Shown one piece after another: positions 36,446-44,859 of a stretch of 64,000 nucleotides of DNA; within the stretch, counting starts at the first letter, position 1; each line of letters opens with the position of its first letter. The notes beneath the pieces were generated by a model. That model searched no databases. It saw only the letters and a list, made by a program, of their open reading frames with translations, and was not told where the DNA came from. Both the position numbers and the translations under genes were made by a program. This DNA comes from Streptomyces anulatus (GTDB lineage: Bacteria; Actinomycetota; Actinomycetes; Streptomycetales; Streptomycetaceae), in the NCBI RefSeq assembly GCF_014650675.1, contig NZ_BMVK01000004.1, positions 310,001-374,000 on the forward strand. The letters are read 5' to 3'.

Positions 36446-37223
36446 GGACAACGCACAGGGGCGCATCCCCACGGTGATCGCCGACGACGTGCACATCGTG
36501 TACCGGGTCAACGGCACTGGCGGGGGCCGGGGCAGCGCCACCGCCGCGCTGAGCCGCATGATGCGGCGCGGCAAGGGCGAGCCGCGGGGCGTCCGGAAGG
36601 TGCACGCCGTGCGCGGTGTCTCCTTCACCGCCTACCGCGGCGAGGCCATCGGTCTCATCGGCACCAACGGCTCCGGCAAGTCGACGTTGCTGCGCGCCAT
36701 CGCCGGCCTGCTGCCGACCGAGTCCGGCCACGTGTACACGGACGGTCAGCCCTCGCTGCTCGGTGTGAACGCCGCGCTGATGAGCGATCTGACCGGTGAG
36801 CGCAACGTCGTGCTCGGCGGGCTGGCGATGGGCATGAGCCAGGACGAGATCCGTCAGCGCTACCAGGAGATCGTGGAATTCTCCGGCATCAACGAGAAGG
36901 GCGACTTCATCACCCTGCCGATGCGGACGTACTCCTCCGGTATGGCGGCGCGGCTGCGCTTCTCGATCGCCGCCGCCAAGAACCACGACGTCCTCATGAT
37001 CGACGAGGCGCTGGCCACCGGTGACCGCAAGTTCCGGGTCCGCTCGGAGGAGCGGATCCGCGAGCTGCGCAAGGAGGCGGGCACCGTCTTCCTGGTCAGC
37101 CACAACAACAAGTCGATCAGGGACACCTGCGACCGCGCGCTGTGGCTGGAGAAGGGCGAACTCCTGATGGACGGTCCCACCGAGGAAGTCCTCAAGGCGT
37201 ACGAACGCGAAACGGGCAAGTAG
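36438..37223 (+). CDS. ABC transporter ATPase, Wzt/TagH-like
   Basis: 261 residues. Walker A IGTNGSGKST (about residue 75), signature YSSGMAARLRFS, Walker B DVLMIDEAL and switch His in LVSHNNKS. The spaced N-terminus (VIADDVHIVYRVNGTGGGRGS) and SSGM signature are typical of the polysaccharide/teichoic-acid exporter ATPases. There is no C-terminal carbohydrate-binding domain as in O-antigen Wzt, so substrate choice may rest with the permease. GTG at 36438 lies inside the end of the permease gene. The operon ends at a strong hairpin. Confidence 0.92.
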   Translation: MAEDNAQGRIPTVIADDVHIVYRVNGTGGGRGSATAALSRMMRRGKGEPRGVRKVHAVRGVSFTAYRGEAIGLIGTNGSGKSTLLRAIAGLLPTESGHVYTDGQPSLLGVNAALMSDLTGERNVVLGGLAMGMSQDEIRQRYQEIVEFSGINEKGDFITLPMRTYSSGMAARLRFSIAAAKNHDVLMIDEALATGDRKFRVRSEERIRELRKEAGTVFLVSHNNKSIRDTCDRALWLEKGELLMDGPTEEVLKAYERETGK

Positions 37224-37239
37224 CCCGAAGGTACTCCGT

Positions 37240-37269
37240 GGCCCCCGCCGGACCGGTCCGGCGGGGGCC
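37240..37269 (+). terminator. Terminator of envelope operon
   Basis: Perfect 30-bp palindrome GGCCCCCGCCGGACC / GGTCCGGCGGGGGCC, 17 bp after the stop of the ABC ATPase gene. Confidence 0.85.
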
Positions 37270-37577
37270 GTGCGGTGTTCGGCGCCGTGCGGACCGTCCG
37301 CAGTAGGCCCCAGGGGCGATCTCCTCCCGGCGGATGACGTCAATTCCGCCGCGCGCGGGGAAGGTTGACGGGCATGGCCGGGAAACGGCGGCGGGCGCTC
37401 CACCCCGCCGATCTCCTGTGAGCTGTACAACGTAAGCTGTAGTGGTGCTGATTCATGGCAAGTAGGGCGATAAGCCCCGGCACCGGCCGCTCTGCCGCAG
37501 TGCACTCGGAAGGCTGAACGGCGTGTCCGAAAAGGGTTGTTTTGGATCAGCAGTGTAGAACGGGAGATGTGACGGCA
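37270..37577 (+). promoter_or_regulatory. Upstream region of hopanoid operon
   Basis: About 308 bp without a convincing gene, relatively AT-rich towards the 3' end. It holds TTGACG near 37366, a 14-bp-spaced direct repeat AGCTGTA (37421-37427 and 37435-37441), and GTTGTTTTGGATCAGCAG near 37537. Promoter elements for the hopanoid genes must lie here, but I cannot fix a -35/-10 pair. Confidence 0.45.
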
Positions 37578-37640
37578 ATGACGGAAGATCTCCAGCTCCG
37601 GCGTGGTTTCGCCGTCCCCGCGCCGGGCGGTCCGCAGTGA
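37578..37640 (+). CDS. Possible 20-residue leader ORF before hpnC
   Basis: ATG at 37578 opens a 20-codon ORF (MTEDLQLRRGFAVPAPGGPQ) whose TGA stop overlaps the GTG start of hpnC (GTGA). Its ribosome site is weak (GGGAG 12 bp upstream). The geometry would permit translational coupling of hpnC. It could equally be a chance frame in the leader. Confidence 0.35.
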   Translation: MTEDLQLRRGFAVPAPGGPQ

Positions 37641-38548
37641 CCTCGACCCCCGACACGCGCATCGGTGACGCCACCCTGGGCAAGGCCGCGGACGAGAATT
37701 TCCCCGTGGCGCCCTTCTTCCTGCCCCGCGCCTGGCGCGACGACCTGATGGCGGTCTACGGCTTCGCCCGGCTCGTCGACGACATCGGCGACGGCGACCT
37801 CGCCCCCGGCGGCGCCGACGCCCGTCACCTCGGCCTGGAGCCGGAACAGAGCGACGACCGCCTCGCCATGCTCGACGCCTTCGAGACCGACCTGCACCGG
37901 GTCTTCGCCACCACCGGCGAGGAGCCGCACCACCCGCTGCTGCGCAACCTGCGCCCCACCGTGCGGCGCCGCGCGCTCACCCCCGAGCCCTTTCTCGGCC
38001 TGATCGAGGCCAACCGCCAGGACCAGAAGATCCGCCGTTACGGCACCTACGCCGAGCTCGCCGCCTACTGCGAGCTCTCGGCGAACCCGGTCGGCCGCCT
38101 GGTCCTCGCCCTCACCGGCACCGCGAGCCCGGAACGCATCCGCCGCTCCGACGCGGTCTGCACCGCGCTCCAGATCGTCGAGCATCTGCAGGACGTGGCC
38201 GAGGACCTGGAACGCGACCGGATCTATCTGCCCGCCGAGGACATGGAGCGCTTCCGGGTCGCCGAATCCGACCTGGCCGCGCCCTCCGCCGGAGCCGGTG
38301 TCCGCGCCCTGATCGCGTACGAGGCCCAGCGCGCGAGCGAGCTGCTGAACGAAGGCCCCCCGCTGGTGGGTAGCGTCAACGGCAGGCTCAAGCTGCTCCT
38401 GGCCGGATTCGTCGGCGGCGGGCGCAGCGCGCTCACGGCGATCTCGGCCGCCGGGTTCGACGTACTGCCCGGACCGCCCAAGCCCACCAAGCCCAGCCTG
38501 CTGCGCGAAGTGGGAATCGTCTTGCGAAGAGCGCGTGGAGAGAGGTGA
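37637..38548 (+). CDS. hpnC: Hydroxysqualene synthase HpnC
   Basis: 303 residues, trans-isoprenyl diphosphate synthase fold. Asp-rich motifs RLVDDIGDGD (about residue 45) and EHLQDVAEDLERDRIYLP (about residue 180). In the HpnCDE route, HpnC converts presqualene diphosphate to hydroxysqualene. It differs from HpnD in the second motif (LQDV..DLERDR). First enzyme gene of the hopanoid operon, followed by hpnD with a 4-bp GTGA overlap. GTG start at 37637. Confidence 0.92.
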   Translation: MTSTPDTRIGDATLGKAADENFPVAPFFLPRAWRDDLMAVYGFARLVDDIGDGDLAPGGADARHLGLEPEQSDDRLAMLDAFETDLHRVFATTGEEPHHPLLRNLRPTVRRRALTPEPFLGLIEANRQDQKIRRYGTYAELAAYCELSANPVGRLVLALTGTASPERIRRSDAVCTALQIVEHLQDVAEDLERDRIYLPAEDMERFRVAESDLAAPSAGAGVRALIAYEAQRASELLNEGPPLVGSVNGRLKLLLAGFVGGGRSALTAISAAGFDVLPGPPKPTKPSLLREVGIVLRRARGER

Positions 38549-39498
38549 GCCGGACCGTGGAGGGACAGACGACGTACATGTCGCCGCCGGTGCAGGCCGC
38601 ATACAGTTACTGCGAGGCCGTCACCGGACAGCAGGCCCGTAACTTCGCCTACGGCATCAGACTGCTGCCGTACGAGAAGCGGCAGGCCATGTCGGCGCTG
38701 TACGCCTTCTCCCGTCGCGTCGACGACATCGGCGACGGGGAGCTGGACCCGGAGACCAAGCGGACCCGGCTGGAGAGCACCCGCGAACTGCTGGAGCGGA
38801 TCCGCAAGGACGCGGTCGACGAGGACGACACCGACCCGGTGGCCGTCGCGCTCGCCGACGCCGCCCGCCGGTTCCCGCTCCCGCTCGGCGGGCTCGACGA
38901 GCTGATCGACGGCGTCCTGATGGACGTCCGGGGCGCGACCTACGAGACCTGGGACGAGCTGAAGTCCTACTGCCGGTGCGTCGCCGGAGCCATCGGCCGC
39001 CTCAGCCTCGGCGTCTTCGGCACCGCGCCGGGCGCCCGCGGGGCCGAGCGCGCCGCGGAGTACGCCGACACCCTCGGCCTCGCCCTCCAGCTCACCAACA
39101 TCCTGCGCGACGTCCGCGAGGACGCCGCCAACGGGCGCACCTACCTGCCCGCCGACGACCTGGCCAAATTCGGCTGCTCGGCAGGGTTCCACCGGACCAC
39201 CCCGCCCCCCGGCTCCGACTTCGCGGGCCTCATCCACTTCGAGGTCCGTCGAGCCCGCGCCCTGTTCGCCGAGGGCTACCGGCTGCTGCCGATGCTCGAC
39301 CGCCGCAGCGGCGCCTGTGTCGCGGCGATGGCCGGGATCTACCGCCGCCTCCTCGACCGGATCGAGCGCGACCCCGAGGCCGTGCTGCGCGGACGGGTCT
39401 CGCTGCCCGGCCACGAGAAGGCCTACGTCGCGGTGCGCGGCCTGTCCGGACTGGACGCCCGCCACATCTCGCGGCTCACCTCCAGGGGGCGGGCCTGA
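38545..39498 (+). CDS. hpnD: Presqualene diphosphate synthase HpnD
   Basis: 317 residues. It condenses two farnesyl diphosphates to presqualene diphosphate. The Mg-binding motif RRVDDIGDG begins at about residue 58, and the second is QLTNILRDVREDAANGRTYLP; YGIRLLPYEKRQAMSALYAFSR is the squalene/phytoene synthase signature. GTG start overlaps the hpnC stop, and a further short ORF starts on its own stop (TGATG). A 44-residue N-terminal stretch precedes the core, of usual size for the family. Confidence 0.93.
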   Translation: MSRTVEGQTTYMSPPVQAAYSYCEAVTGQQARNFAYGIRLLPYEKRQAMSALYAFSRRVDDIGDGELDPETKRTRLESTRELLERIRKDAVDEDDTDPVAVALADAARRFPLPLGGLDELIDGVLMDVRGATYETWDELKSYCRCVAGAIGRLSLGVFGTAPGARGAERAAEYADTLGLALQLTNILRDVREDAANGRTYLPADDLAKFGCSAGFHRTTPPPGSDFAGLIHFEVRRARALFAEGYRLLPMLDRRSGACVAAMAGIYRRLLDRIERDPEAVLRGRVSLPGHEKAYVAVRGLSGLDARHISRLTSRGRA

Positions 39499-39620
39499 TG
39501 CGTTCCGGCAGCTCCGGCTCCTGGGCAACCCTCCAGTGGCCCGACGCGTCACCGACTGCGACGATCTCCAGGGTGAGGACCCGGCAGAGCGCACCGACCC
39601 GGCGAGAGGGGCACGCATGA
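39498..39620 (+). CDS. 40-residue ORF wedged between hpnD and hpnE
   Basis: ATG at 39498 shares a base with the hpnD stop (TGATG), and its own TGA overlaps the hpnE start (ATGA), so it is locked into the translation chain. The product is small, Ser/Thr/Arg-rich and soluble: MRSGSSGSWATLQW at the start, ending RRREGHA-like basic residues (TRREGHA). No membrane helix. From memory, short arginine-rich proteins called DUF6380 occur in Streptomyces, and S. coelicolor has a small gene at this place. It may encode a helper peptide or merely serve coupling between neighbours. Confidence 0.6.
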   Translation: MRSGSSGSWATLQWPDASPTATISRVRTRQSAPTRREGHA

Positions 39621-41002
39621 ACGACGACAGCCCGCGTCCCGTCGCCGTGGTCGTCGGCGGCGGCCTCGCCGGCGTCACGGCGGCGCTCCGCCTCGCCGAC
39701 GCCGGACTCGACGTGACCCTCCTGGAAGGGCGGCCCCGCCTCGGCGGCCTCGCCTTCTCCTTCCAGCGCGGCGACCTCACCGTCGACAACGGCCAGCACG
39801 TCTACCTGCGCTGCTGTACCGGCTACCGCTGGTTCCTCGACCGGATCGACGCCGCCGGCCTGGCCCCGATCCAGGACCGCCTGGACGTGCCCGTGCTCGA
39901 CGTCGGCCGGGCCGCGGGACCGCGCCTGGGACGGCTGCGGCGCACCGGCCTGCCCGTACCGCTGCACCTCGCCGGCGGACTCGCCGCCTATCCCCACCTC
40001 TCGCTCGCCGAGAAGGCGAGCGTGGGCCGCGCCGCCCTCGCGCTCGGCCGCCTGGACCCCGCCGACCCCGAGCTCGACCGCGTCGACTTCGCCACCTGGC
40101 TGCGCGGGCACGGCCAGTCGGAGCGCACGATCGAGGCCCTCTGGGACCTCGTCGGCGTCGCCACCCTGAACGCCACCGCCCCGAACGCCTCCATGGCGCT
40201 CGCGGCGAAGGTCTTCAAGACCGGCCTGCTCTCCGAGCCCGGCGCCGCCGACATCGGCTGGGCCACCGTGCCGCTCGGCGAGCTGCACGACACCCTCGCC
40301 CGCAAGGCCCTGGACACCGCGGGCGTCCGCACCGAACTGCGGGCCAAGGTCGGCTCCCTCAGCCGCACCGAGGACGGCCGCTGGAACGTCGAGACGGCGG
40401 GGGAGCGGATCACCGCCGACACCGTCGTGCTGGCCGTGCCGCAGACCGAGACCCACGACCTGCTGCCCGAGGGCGCGCTGGACGAACCGGACCTGCTGCT
40501 CGACATCGAGAACGCACCCATTCTGAACGTGCACGTGATCTACGACCGCAAGGTGCTGCGCAGGCCGTTCTTCGCGGCCATCGGCTCCCCGGTCCAGTGG
40601 GTCTTCGACCGCACCCACTCCTCGGGCCTCACCGGACCCGGGCAGTACCTGGCCGTCTCGCAGTCGGCCGCCCAGGACGAGATCGACCTCCCGGTCGCCG
40701 AACTGCGCTCCCGCTACCTGCCCGAGCTGGAACGGCTGCTCCCCGCAGCCCGCGGCGCGGGCATCCGGGACTTCTTCGTCACCCGGGAGCGCACCGCCAC
40801 CTTCGCGCCGGCCTCGGGCGTCGGGCGGCTGCGCCCCGGCCCCCGCACCCGGCTGCCCGGCCTCCAGCTGGCGGGGGCCTGGACCGACACCGGCTGGCCC
40901 GCGACGATGGAGGGCGCCGTGCGCAGCGGCGCCGGCGCCGCCGACGCGGCGCTCCACGACCTCGGCCGCCCCCCAGGACATCCGCTGCAGGAGGCGGCAT
41001 GA
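39617..41002 (+). CDS. hpnE: Hydroxysqualene dehydroxylase HpnE
   Basis: 461 residues, FAD-dependent amine-oxidase/phytoene-desaturase-like fold. FAD motif VVVGGGLAGVTAALRLADAG near residue 11, then GRPRLGGLAFSF and VDNGQHVYLRCC; C-terminal LQLAGAWTDTGWPATMEGAVRSG closes the FAD domain. It reduces hydroxysqualene to squalene, completing the HpnCDE route. ATG start inside the stop of the 40-residue ORF; its own stop overlaps the polyprenyl synthase start (ATGA). Confidence 0.93.
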   Translation: MNDDSPRPVAVVVGGGLAGVTAALRLADAGLDVTLLEGRPRLGGLAFSFQRGDLTVDNGQHVYLRCCTGYRWFLDRIDAAGLAPIQDRLDVPVLDVGRAAGPRLGRLRRTGLPVPLHLAGGLAAYPHLSLAEKASVGRAALALGRLDPADPELDRVDFATWLRGHGQSERTIEALWDLVGVATLNATAPNASMALAAKVFKTGLLSEPGAADIGWATVPLGELHDTLARKALDTAGVRTELRAKVGSLSRTEDGRWNVETAGERITADTVVLAVPQTETHDLLPEGALDEPDLLLDIENAPILNVHVIYDRKVLRRPFFAAIGSPVQWVFDRTHSSGLTGPGQYLAVSQSAAQDEIDLPVAELRSRYLPELERLLPAARGAGIRDFFVTRERTATFAPASGVGRLRPGPRTRLPGLQLAGAWTDTGWPATMEGAVRSGAGAADAALHDLGRPPGHPLQEAA

Positions 41003-42102
41003 GCAGTACCACCGGAACAAGAGGAGAGTCTGTGACCCCGGCGAATCCGGCTTTCGACACCGTGGCGGACACCGCGGACGTCACCGCGCTTCTGGAGCGC
41101 GGACGAGCCCTGTCAGGGCCGGTCCTGCGGGCTGCCGTGGGCCGGCTCGCGCCGCCCATGGACACCGTCGCCGCCTACCACTTCGGCTGGATCGACGCCG
41201 ACGGGCGGCCTTCGGACGGTGACGGCGGCAAGGCCGTGCGCCCCGCGCTCGCCCTGCTGTCCGCCGAGGCGGCGGGCGCGCCCGCTGAGGCCGGCATCCC
41301 CGGCGCCGTGGCCGTCGAACTCGTGCACAACTTCTCGCTGCTGCACGACGACCTGATGGACGGCGACGAGCAGCGCCGCCACCGCGACACCGTATGGAAG
41401 GTGCACGGCCCGGCCCAGGCGATCCTGGTCGGCGACGCGCTCTTCGCACTCGCCTACGACCTGCTGCTGGAGCTCGGCACGGTCGAGGCGGGCCGCGCGG
41501 CCCGCCGGCTGACCACCGCCACCCGCAAGCTCATCGACGGGCAGGCCCAGGACATCTCCTACGAGCACCGGGAGCGGGTCACCGTCGAGGAGTGCCTGGA
41601 GATGGAGGGCAACAAGACCGGCGCCCTGCTGGCCTGCGCCGTCTCCATCGGCGCGGTGCTCGGCGGCGCCGACGACCGTACCGCCGACACCCTGGAGGCG
41701 TACGGCTACCACCTCGGCCTCGCCTTCCAGGCCGTCGACGACCTCCTCGGCATCTGGGGCGACCCGGAGGCCACCGGCAAGCAGACCTGGAGCGACCTGC
41801 GCCAGCGCAAGAAGTCCCTGCCCGTCGTCGCGGCGCTCGCCGCGGGCGGCGAGGCCTCCGAGCGGCTGGGCGAACTGCTCGCCGCCGACGCCAAGAGCAA
41901 TGACTTCGACAGCTTCTCCGAAGAGGAGTTCGCCGCCCGTGCGGCACTCATCGAGGAGGCGGGCGGCCGCGAGTGGACCGCCCAGGAAGCCCGTCGTCAG
42001 CACGCGGTCGCCATCGAGGCGCTGCACGCCGTCGACATGCCCCACCGGGTGAGGGAGCAGCTCACCGAGCTCGCCGACTTCGTGGTGGTTCGCAAGAGAT
42101 GA
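40999..42102 (+). CDS. Polyprenyl (farnesyl) diphosphate synthase
   Basis: 367 residues. First aspartate-rich motif HDDLMDGDEQRR (Asp117, Asp118, Asp121) and second FQAVDDLLGIWGD, the trans-prenyltransferase pattern. The two residues before the first motif, Leu-Leu-His, do not settle chain length, but its place between hpnE and shc suggests FPP supply for squalene. Two starts have good ribosome sites: ATG at 40999 (GGAGG six bases upstream, overlapping the hpnE stop) and GTG at 41032 (GAGGAGA upstream), giving proteins of 367 or 356 residues. Confidence 0.9.
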   Translation: MSSTTGTRGESVTPANPAFDTVADTADVTALLERGRALSGPVLRAAVGRLAPPMDTVAAYHFGWIDADGRPSDGDGGKAVRPALALLSAEAAGAPAEAGIPGAVAVELVHNFSLLHDDLMDGDEQRRHRDTVWKVHGPAQAILVGDALFALAYDLLLELGTVEAGRAARRLTTATRKLIDGQAQDISYEHRERVTVEECLEMEGNKTGALLACAVSIGAVLGGADDRTADTLEAYGYHLGLAFQAVDDLLGIWGDPEATGKQTWSDLRQRKKSLPVVAALAAGGEASERLGELLAADAKSNDFDSFSEEEFAARAALIEEAGGREWTAQEARRQHAVAIEALHAVDMPHRVREQLTELADFVVVRKR

Positions 42103-42209
42103 TCACTCTTCGCATATGACTCGCAGTCGCCGGCCGGCGCCCCATTACCGGGCGCCGGCCGACGGAGACCCCAGCACAGCAGAGAACCGACTGCACGAAG
42201 GGGAAGCTC

Positions 42210-44207
42210 ATGACAGCGACGACCGACGGATCGACCGGGGCCGCGAACCTCTCCGGGGCCCCGGCAGATCCGACCGACACGACAACCGCCGCGGACGACG
42301 TGACCGTCGCCGCGCGACGGGCCGCGGAACGCTCGGTGGAGCACCTCCTCGGCAGACAGGACGAGCAGGGCTGGTGGAAGGGCGACCTCGCCACCAACGT
42401 CACGATGGACGCGGAAGACCTGCTCCTGCGTCAGTTCCTCGGAATCCAGGACCCCGAGACGACCCGGGCGGCCGCCCTCTTCATCCGCGGCGAACAGCTC
42501 GGCGACGGCACCTGGAACACCTTCTACGGCGGGCCGGGCGACCTCTCCGCCACGATCGAGGCGTACGTCGCCCTGCGGCTGGCCGGGGACCGCCCCGACG
42601 AACCGCACATGGCACGCGCCTCCGGCTGGGTCAGGGAGCAGGGCGGCATCGCGGCCGCCCGCGTCTTCACCCGTATCTGGCTGGCCCTGTTCGGCTGGTG
42701 GAAGTGGGACGACCTCCCCGAACTGCCGCCCGAGCTGATGTTCTTCCCCAAGTGGGTCCCGCTCAACATCTACGACTTCGGCTGCTGGGCCCGGCAGACC
42801 ATCGTGCCGCTCACCGTCGTCTCCGCCAAGCGCCCGGTGCGCCCCGCGCCCTTCGCCCTGGACGAGCTGCACACCGACCCCGACCACCCCAACCCGGCCA
42901 GGAAGCTCGCCCCGCCCGCCAGTTGGGACGGGATCTTCCAGCGCCTCGACAAAGGGCTGCACCTCTACCACAAGGTCGCCCCGCGCCCATTGCGCCGTAT
43001 CGCGATGAACCTGGCCGCCCGGTGGATCATCGAGCGCCAGGAGAACGACGGCTGCTGGGGCGGGATCCAGCCGCCCGCCGTCTACTCCGTCATCGCCCTG
43101 CACCTGCTCGGCTACGACCTCGACCACCCGGTGATGAAGGCGGGCCTGGCCTCGCTCGACCGGTTCGCCGTCCGGCGCGAGGACGGCGCCCGCATGGTGG
43201 AGGCCTGCCAGTCGCCCGTCTGGGACACCTGCCTGGCCACCATCGCCCTGGCCGACGCCGGACTCAGACCCGACCACCCGGCCCTGGTGAAGGCCGCCGA
43301 CTGGATGCTCGCCGAGGAGATCACCAGACCCGGTGACTGGTCGGTGCGAAAGCCGGAACTCGCCCCGGGAGGCTGGGCGTTCGAGTTCCACAACGACAAC
43401 TACCCGGACATCGACGACACCGCCGAAGTCGTCCTGGCGCTGCGCCGGGTGCGCCACCCCGACCCCGCCCGCATGCAGGCGGCCATCGACCGAGGGGTCC
43501 GCTGGAACCTCGGGATGCAGTCCCGCAACGGAGCCTGGGGCGCGTTCGACGCCGACAACACCAGCCCCTTCCCCAACCGCCTGCCCTTCTGCGACTTCGG
43601 CGAGGTCATCGACCCGCCGTCGGCCGACGTCACCGGCCATGTCGTGGAGATGCTCGCCGTCGAAGGCCTCGCCCACCACCCCCGTACCCGCGAGGGCATC
43701 GAGTGGCTGCTCGCCGAACAGGAGGCGTGCGGGGCCTGGTTCGGCCGCTGGGGCGTCAACTACGTCTACGGCACCGGGTCCGTGGTGCCCGCCCTGATCG
43801 CCGCCGGACTGCCCGCCGGACACCCCGCGATCCGCCGGGCCGTCGGATGGCTGGAGTCCGTGCAGAACGACGACGGCGGCTGGGGCGAGGACCTGCGCTC
43901 CTACCAGGAGGAGAAGTGGATCGGGCACGGTGAGTCCACGGCCTCCCAGACCGCCTGGGCGCTGCTGGCCCTCCTGGCCGCCGGCCGCCGGGACACCCGC
44001 CCGGTCGCCCGAGGCGTCACCTGGCTGACCGAGGCGCAGCAGGCCGACGGCTCCTGGGACGAGCCGTATTTCACCGGCACCGGCTTCCCCTGGGACTTCT
44101 CCATCAACTACCACCTCTACCGCCAGGTCTTCCCTCTCACCGCACTCGGGCGCTATGTGTACGGTGACCCGTTCGCCGACCGCGCGGACGCCGCCGAGGG
44201 GGCCTGA
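42210..44207 (+). CDS. shc: Squalene-hopene cyclase
   Basis: 665 residues. It cyclises squalene to hopene and hopanol at the membrane face. The protonating DxDD motif is D400-I-D-D403 in NYPDIDDTAEVV. QW repeats are visible (QNDDGGWGEDLRSYQ; QEGWW-type DEQGWWKGDL at the N-terminus; QADGSWDEPYFTGTGFPWDF near the C-terminus). A 45-residue polar, Thr/Ala-rich N-terminus precedes the fold. A 107-bp gap after the prenyl synthase may house an internal promoter; the hpnG start shares a base with its stop (TGATG). Confidence 0.96.
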   Translation: MTATTDGSTGAANLSGAPADPTDTTTAADDVTVAARRAAERSVEHLLGRQDEQGWWKGDLATNVTMDAEDLLLRQFLGIQDPETTRAAALFIRGEQLGDGTWNTFYGGPGDLSATIEAYVALRLAGDRPDEPHMARASGWVREQGGIAAARVFTRIWLALFGWWKWDDLPELPPELMFFPKWVPLNIYDFGCWARQTIVPLTVVSAKRPVRPAPFALDELHTDPDHPNPARKLAPPASWDGIFQRLDKGLHLYHKVAPRPLRRIAMNLAARWIIERQENDGCWGGIQPPAVYSVIALHLLGYDLDHPVMKAGLASLDRFAVRREDGARMVEACQSPVWDTCLATIALADAGLRPDHPALVKAADWMLAEEITRPGDWSVRKPELAPGGWAFEFHNDNYPDIDDTAEVVLALRRVRHPDPARMQAAIDRGVRWNLGMQSRNGAWGAFDADNTSPFPNRLPFCDFGEVIDPPSADVTGHVVEMLAVEGLAHHPRTREGIEWLLAEQEACGAWFGRWGVNYVYGTGSVVPALIAAGLPAGHPAIRRAVGWLESVQNDDGGWGEDLRSYQEEKWIGHGESTASQTAWALLALLAAGRRDTRPVARGVTWLTEAQQADGSWDEPYFTGTGFPWDFSINYHLYRQVFPLTALGRYVYGDPFADRADAAEGA

Positions 44208-44854
44208 TGGGCGGTCCGAGAGGGTCCGGAGTCCCCGTGACGCCCCTGCTGGTCGCCTGCGCCCTGGGCATCGAGCAGGTGGCCCTGCGGAGCGGCAGAG
44301 GCGTCCCGGGCCCGGTCCGGGTGCTGCGCACCGGAATGGGCCCCCGGGCGGCGGAGGCGGCCGTGGCGCGCCTCCTGGGCCCCGGCGGGGTCCCCGACGC
44401 CGCCGTCATCGCCTCCGGCTTCTGCGCCGGCCTCGCCCCGGGCATGCACCCCGGGGACCTGGTCGTCGCCGAGGAGACCCGGGACGCGGACGGCACCACG
44501 CCCTGCACGGGCACCGGCGTCCTGGTCGCCGCGCTCGCCAGGGCCGTTCCGGGCCGTACGGTCCACACCGGCCCGCTGACCGGCTCCGACCACGTCGTAC
44601 GGGGCTCCGAACGGGCCGCGCTGCGGGCCGGCGGGGCCATCGCGGTGGACATGGAGTCCGCCGCGACGCTGCGCACCGCCCTGTGCCACGGGCCGCGCCC
44701 GGTTGCGGCCGTCCGGGTGGTCGTGGACGCTCCAGAGCATGAGCTCGTCCGCATCGGCACCGTACGCGGTGGAATATCGGCGTTCCGCGTTCTTCGTTCC
44801 GTCCTTCCGGCTTTCTACGAATGGCACCGATCTTTACTGCTCCCCAGGAGGTGA
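44207..44854 (+). CDS. hpnG: Adenosylhopane nucleosidase/phosphorylase HpnG
   Basis: 215 residues, nucleoside phosphorylase fold. LRTGMGPRAAEAAV and VIASGFCAGLAPGMHPGDLVVAEE fit the N-terminal and phosphate-site regions, and AVDMESAA is the ribose-binding motif with its Glu. HpnG removes adenine from adenosylhopane to yield ribosylhopane or its phosphorylated form. ATG at 44207 coupled to shc. Its final codons contain AGGAGGTGA, a near-perfect ribosome site for hpnH. Confidence 0.92.
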   Translation: MGGPRGSGVPVTPLLVACALGIEQVALRSGRGVPGPVRVLRTGMGPRAAEAAVARLLGPGGVPDAAVIASGFCAGLAPGMHPGDLVVAEETRDADGTTPCTGTGVLVAALARAVPGRTVHTGPLTGSDHVVRGSERAALRAGGAIAVDMESAATLRTALCHGPRPVAAVRVVVDAPEHELVRIGTVRGGISAFRVLRSVLPAFYEWHRSLLLPRR

Positions 44855-44859
44855 GCTAG

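Noticed and set aside
42116..43336. Long plus-strand frame over the squalene-hopene cyclase gene
   Set aside because: Arg/Pro-rich translation of the wrong frame; the cyclase motifs occupy the overlapping frame.
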